Below, piece after piece: positions 58,696-59,984 of a DNA stretch of 59,984 nucleotides; position 1 is the first letter of the stretch, and every line of letters begins with the position of its first letter. The DNA is taken from contig DVMJ01000040.1 of assembly GCA_018715065.1 (NCBI GenBank), positions 1 through 59,984 of the forward strand, in the 5' to 3' direction. A program made the translations under genes and the position numbers. Under the pieces are notes generated by a model. It searched no databases and had not been told where the DNA came from. It was given only the letters and a program-made list of their open reading frames with translations. Source of the stretch: Fimiplasma intestinipullorum (GTDB lineage: Bacteria > Bacillota_I > Bacilli_A > Erysipelotrichales > Coprobacillaceae).

Positions 58696-59949
58696 TTAAT
58701 TATCTAGACTACTCTCATTTAAAAGGAAATCATAGACACTCATAACCAACACCCCATCATCATTGTAAAACGGTGCAGGTGCATCTTTCGTAATGATAAT
58801 CTTTTTGAAGAAATCGCCGGTCAGCATCAGAGAGCGCTGCTCCTGTTCCATCTTTGCCTGATCTGGAATCGCATAGGCCGACTGGATATAATAACGCTTG
58901 GATCCTTTATTGCAAACAAAATCAATTTCCAACTGCTTGCGGATTCCGTGACCTTTTTCATTGGTTTTATTCAGAGTGATAACTCCCACATCCACATTGA
59001 AGCCGCGTATCTTCAGCTCATTGAAAATGATATTCTCCATAGCATGAGTTCCTTCCAGTTGACGGAAATTAAGACGGGCATTGCGTAATCCCAAATCGGT
59101 AAAGTAATATTTGACTGGTGTGTCAATATACTTCTTCCCTTTAATGTCATATCGGACGGCACTGTCGATCAGGAAAGAATCACAAAGATAGTCGATATAC
59201 CTTTTGATGGTGGTGTTGCTGATGGTTTTCTGCTTGACACTTTTGAAGGTAGCCGACAACTTTGTAGGGTTTGTAAGCGAACCGATAGCAGATGCGAGAA
59301 TATTCAGAAGTTCCTCTAATTCTGCCCGATTGCGTACATTATGTCTGCCTACAATATCCGAAATATAGGTCTCCTCGAACAGCGACTTCAAGAAATTAAT
59401 CTTTTCCTCTGGACTTGAAATAGTCATGATAGGCGGCAGGCCACCGTAAAGTATATACTCATTCCAGCCATCCTGTTTCGTTCCTGAATAGACAGACATA
59501 AATTCAGTAAAACTGAGAGGATGCATATGAACTTCATCTCCCCGTCCCCGAAATTCGGTGATCACATCCTTGGACAAAAACCGGGCATTACTTCCTGTCA
59601 CATATACATCCACATTTTTCATACGAATCAGGCTGTTTAATACAGATTCAAACTCTCCCAAAAGCTGCACCTCATCCAGTAGCACATAATACATTCCATC
59701 ATCTTTAATCAGCTCCTTGAGATAGGGATACAAAACATCCGGATCTCGAAAACGCTTATTCTCAAAGGAATCAAATGCAATTTCAATAATGTGTTCTTTA
59801 TCCACTCCTTCTGCCAATAGATGATCCTTGAAGAGGTTGAACAATAGGTAGGACTTTCCACAGCGACGTATACCGGTCACCACCTTGATAAGTCCATTGT
59901 GCTTTTTATTGATGAGCTTATTCAAATAGATGTCTCTCTTAATTTCCAT
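58696..59949 (-). CDS. AAA_14 ATPase with DUF4143 domain
   Basis: A 417-residue protein. Walker A TGIRRCGKSYLL begins near residue 25 (GxRRxGK variant), Walker B YVLLDEVQLL near 88, and a sensor-like VYVTGSNARFLS near 115, followed by a winged-helix region and the DUF4143 nuclease-like domain (about 200-360; EIDFVC near 338). This family is common in gut Bacillota and archaea, often in mobile or variable regions, with no proven role. AAGGATT precedes the ATG. Intact, unlike its neighbour. Confidence 0.9.
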   Translation of the reverse strand: MEIKRDIYLNKLINKKHNGLIKVVTGIRRCGKSYLLFNLFKDHLLAEGVDKEHIIEIAFDSFENKRFRDPDVLYPYLKELIKDDGMYYVLLDEVQLLGEFESVLNSLIRMKNVDVYVTGSNARFLSKDVITEFRGRGDEVHMHPLSFTEFMSVYSGTKQDGWNEYILYGGLPPIMTISSPEEKINFLKSLFEETYISDIVGRHNVRNRAELEELLNILASAIGSLTNPTKLSATFKSVKQKTISNTTIKRYIDYLCDSFLIDSAVRYDIKGKKYIDTPVKYYFTDLGLRNARLNFRQLEGTHAMENIIFNELKIRGFNVDVGVITLNKTNEKGHGIRKQLEIDFVCNKGSKRYYIQSAYAIPDQAKMEQEQRSLMLTGDFFKKIIITKDAPAPFYNDDGVLVMSVYDFLLNESSLDN

Positions 59950-59984
59950 ATCATAATCCTTCTTTCTACTGAAAATTTTTGCGA

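Noticed and set aside
1..59984. tRNA, rRNA or CRISPR array
   Set aside because: Reading both strands showed no cloverleaf-type tRNA cluster, no rRNA signature and no regularly spaced direct repeats. A covariance-model scan was not possible here.

Overview
The window is a stretch of Bacillota chromosome. It is gene-dense, almost all genes lie on the minus strand, base composition is moderately low in GC, and Shine-Dalgarno sites are strong. T-box leaders, CIRCE/HrcA control, a Firmicutes-type DnaB/DnaI helicase-loading pair and a CcpA gene with cre sites all fit this. Gene content and order (murC-ytxG-ytxH-ccpA, polA-mutM-coaE-dnaB-dnaI, pfkA-pyk, hisS-aspS) suggest Erysipelotrichia, but that placement is inference and no rRNA is present to confirm it.

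Layout. 0-6.6 kb: telA fragment, rpsU, deoC, mtaB-rsmE and clpB. 6.6-7.3 kb: an hsp20 gene with a long structured leader; clpB and hsp20 share three CIRCE operators. 7.3-8.7 kb: a gene-poor patch and an SDR gene. 8.8-13.3 kb: thrS (T-box, no TGS domain), pyk and pfkA. 13.4-23.7 kb: replication and repair block dnaI, dnaB, coaE, an oxidoreductase, mutM, polA and dnaE. 24-33.1 kb: a large redox region, transcribed rnfC-D-G-E-A-(small Cys-rich membrane protein)-B, then an FMN-binding lipoprotein, apbE, a NusG-domain-II protein, a Gx transporter and a TSCPD protein. 33.2-39.5 kb: a TrmA-like protein without its catalytic residues, a BrkB-like membrane protein, dacA, a HAD phosphatase and ligA. 39.5-43 kb: an accessory patch of small secreted and membrane proteins with tandem duplications, truncated copies, a frameshifted NUDIX gene and two cre sites. 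43-53.9 kb: a GH13 glucosidase, tyrS (T-box), ccpA, ytxH, ytxG-like, murC, a 38-residue plus-strand gene, an M24 peptidase, aspS and hisS with an unfamiliar attenuator-like leader. 54-60 kb: a defence-like island with a 721-residue Abi_2/HEPN protein, decayed DNA, a broken AAA-DUF4435 (PARIS-like) gene and an AAA/DUF4143 gene.

How it fits together. The rnf region encodes a membrane ferredoxin-linked electron pump plus the enzyme that covalently attaches FMN outside the membrane (ApbE) and a lipoprotein with two candidate FMN sites. This suggests electrons leave the Rnf complex to an extracellular flavoprotein. The complex itself looks unusual: RnfD carries an extra FMN-binding domain, RnfB stops after its first iron-sulfur motif, and a CX6CX2CX4C membrane microprotein sits between rnfA and rnfB. 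The best candidates for something undescribed are this redox locus, the large Abi_2 protein, the hisS leader, the hsp20 leader and the catalytically stripped TrmA-like protein.
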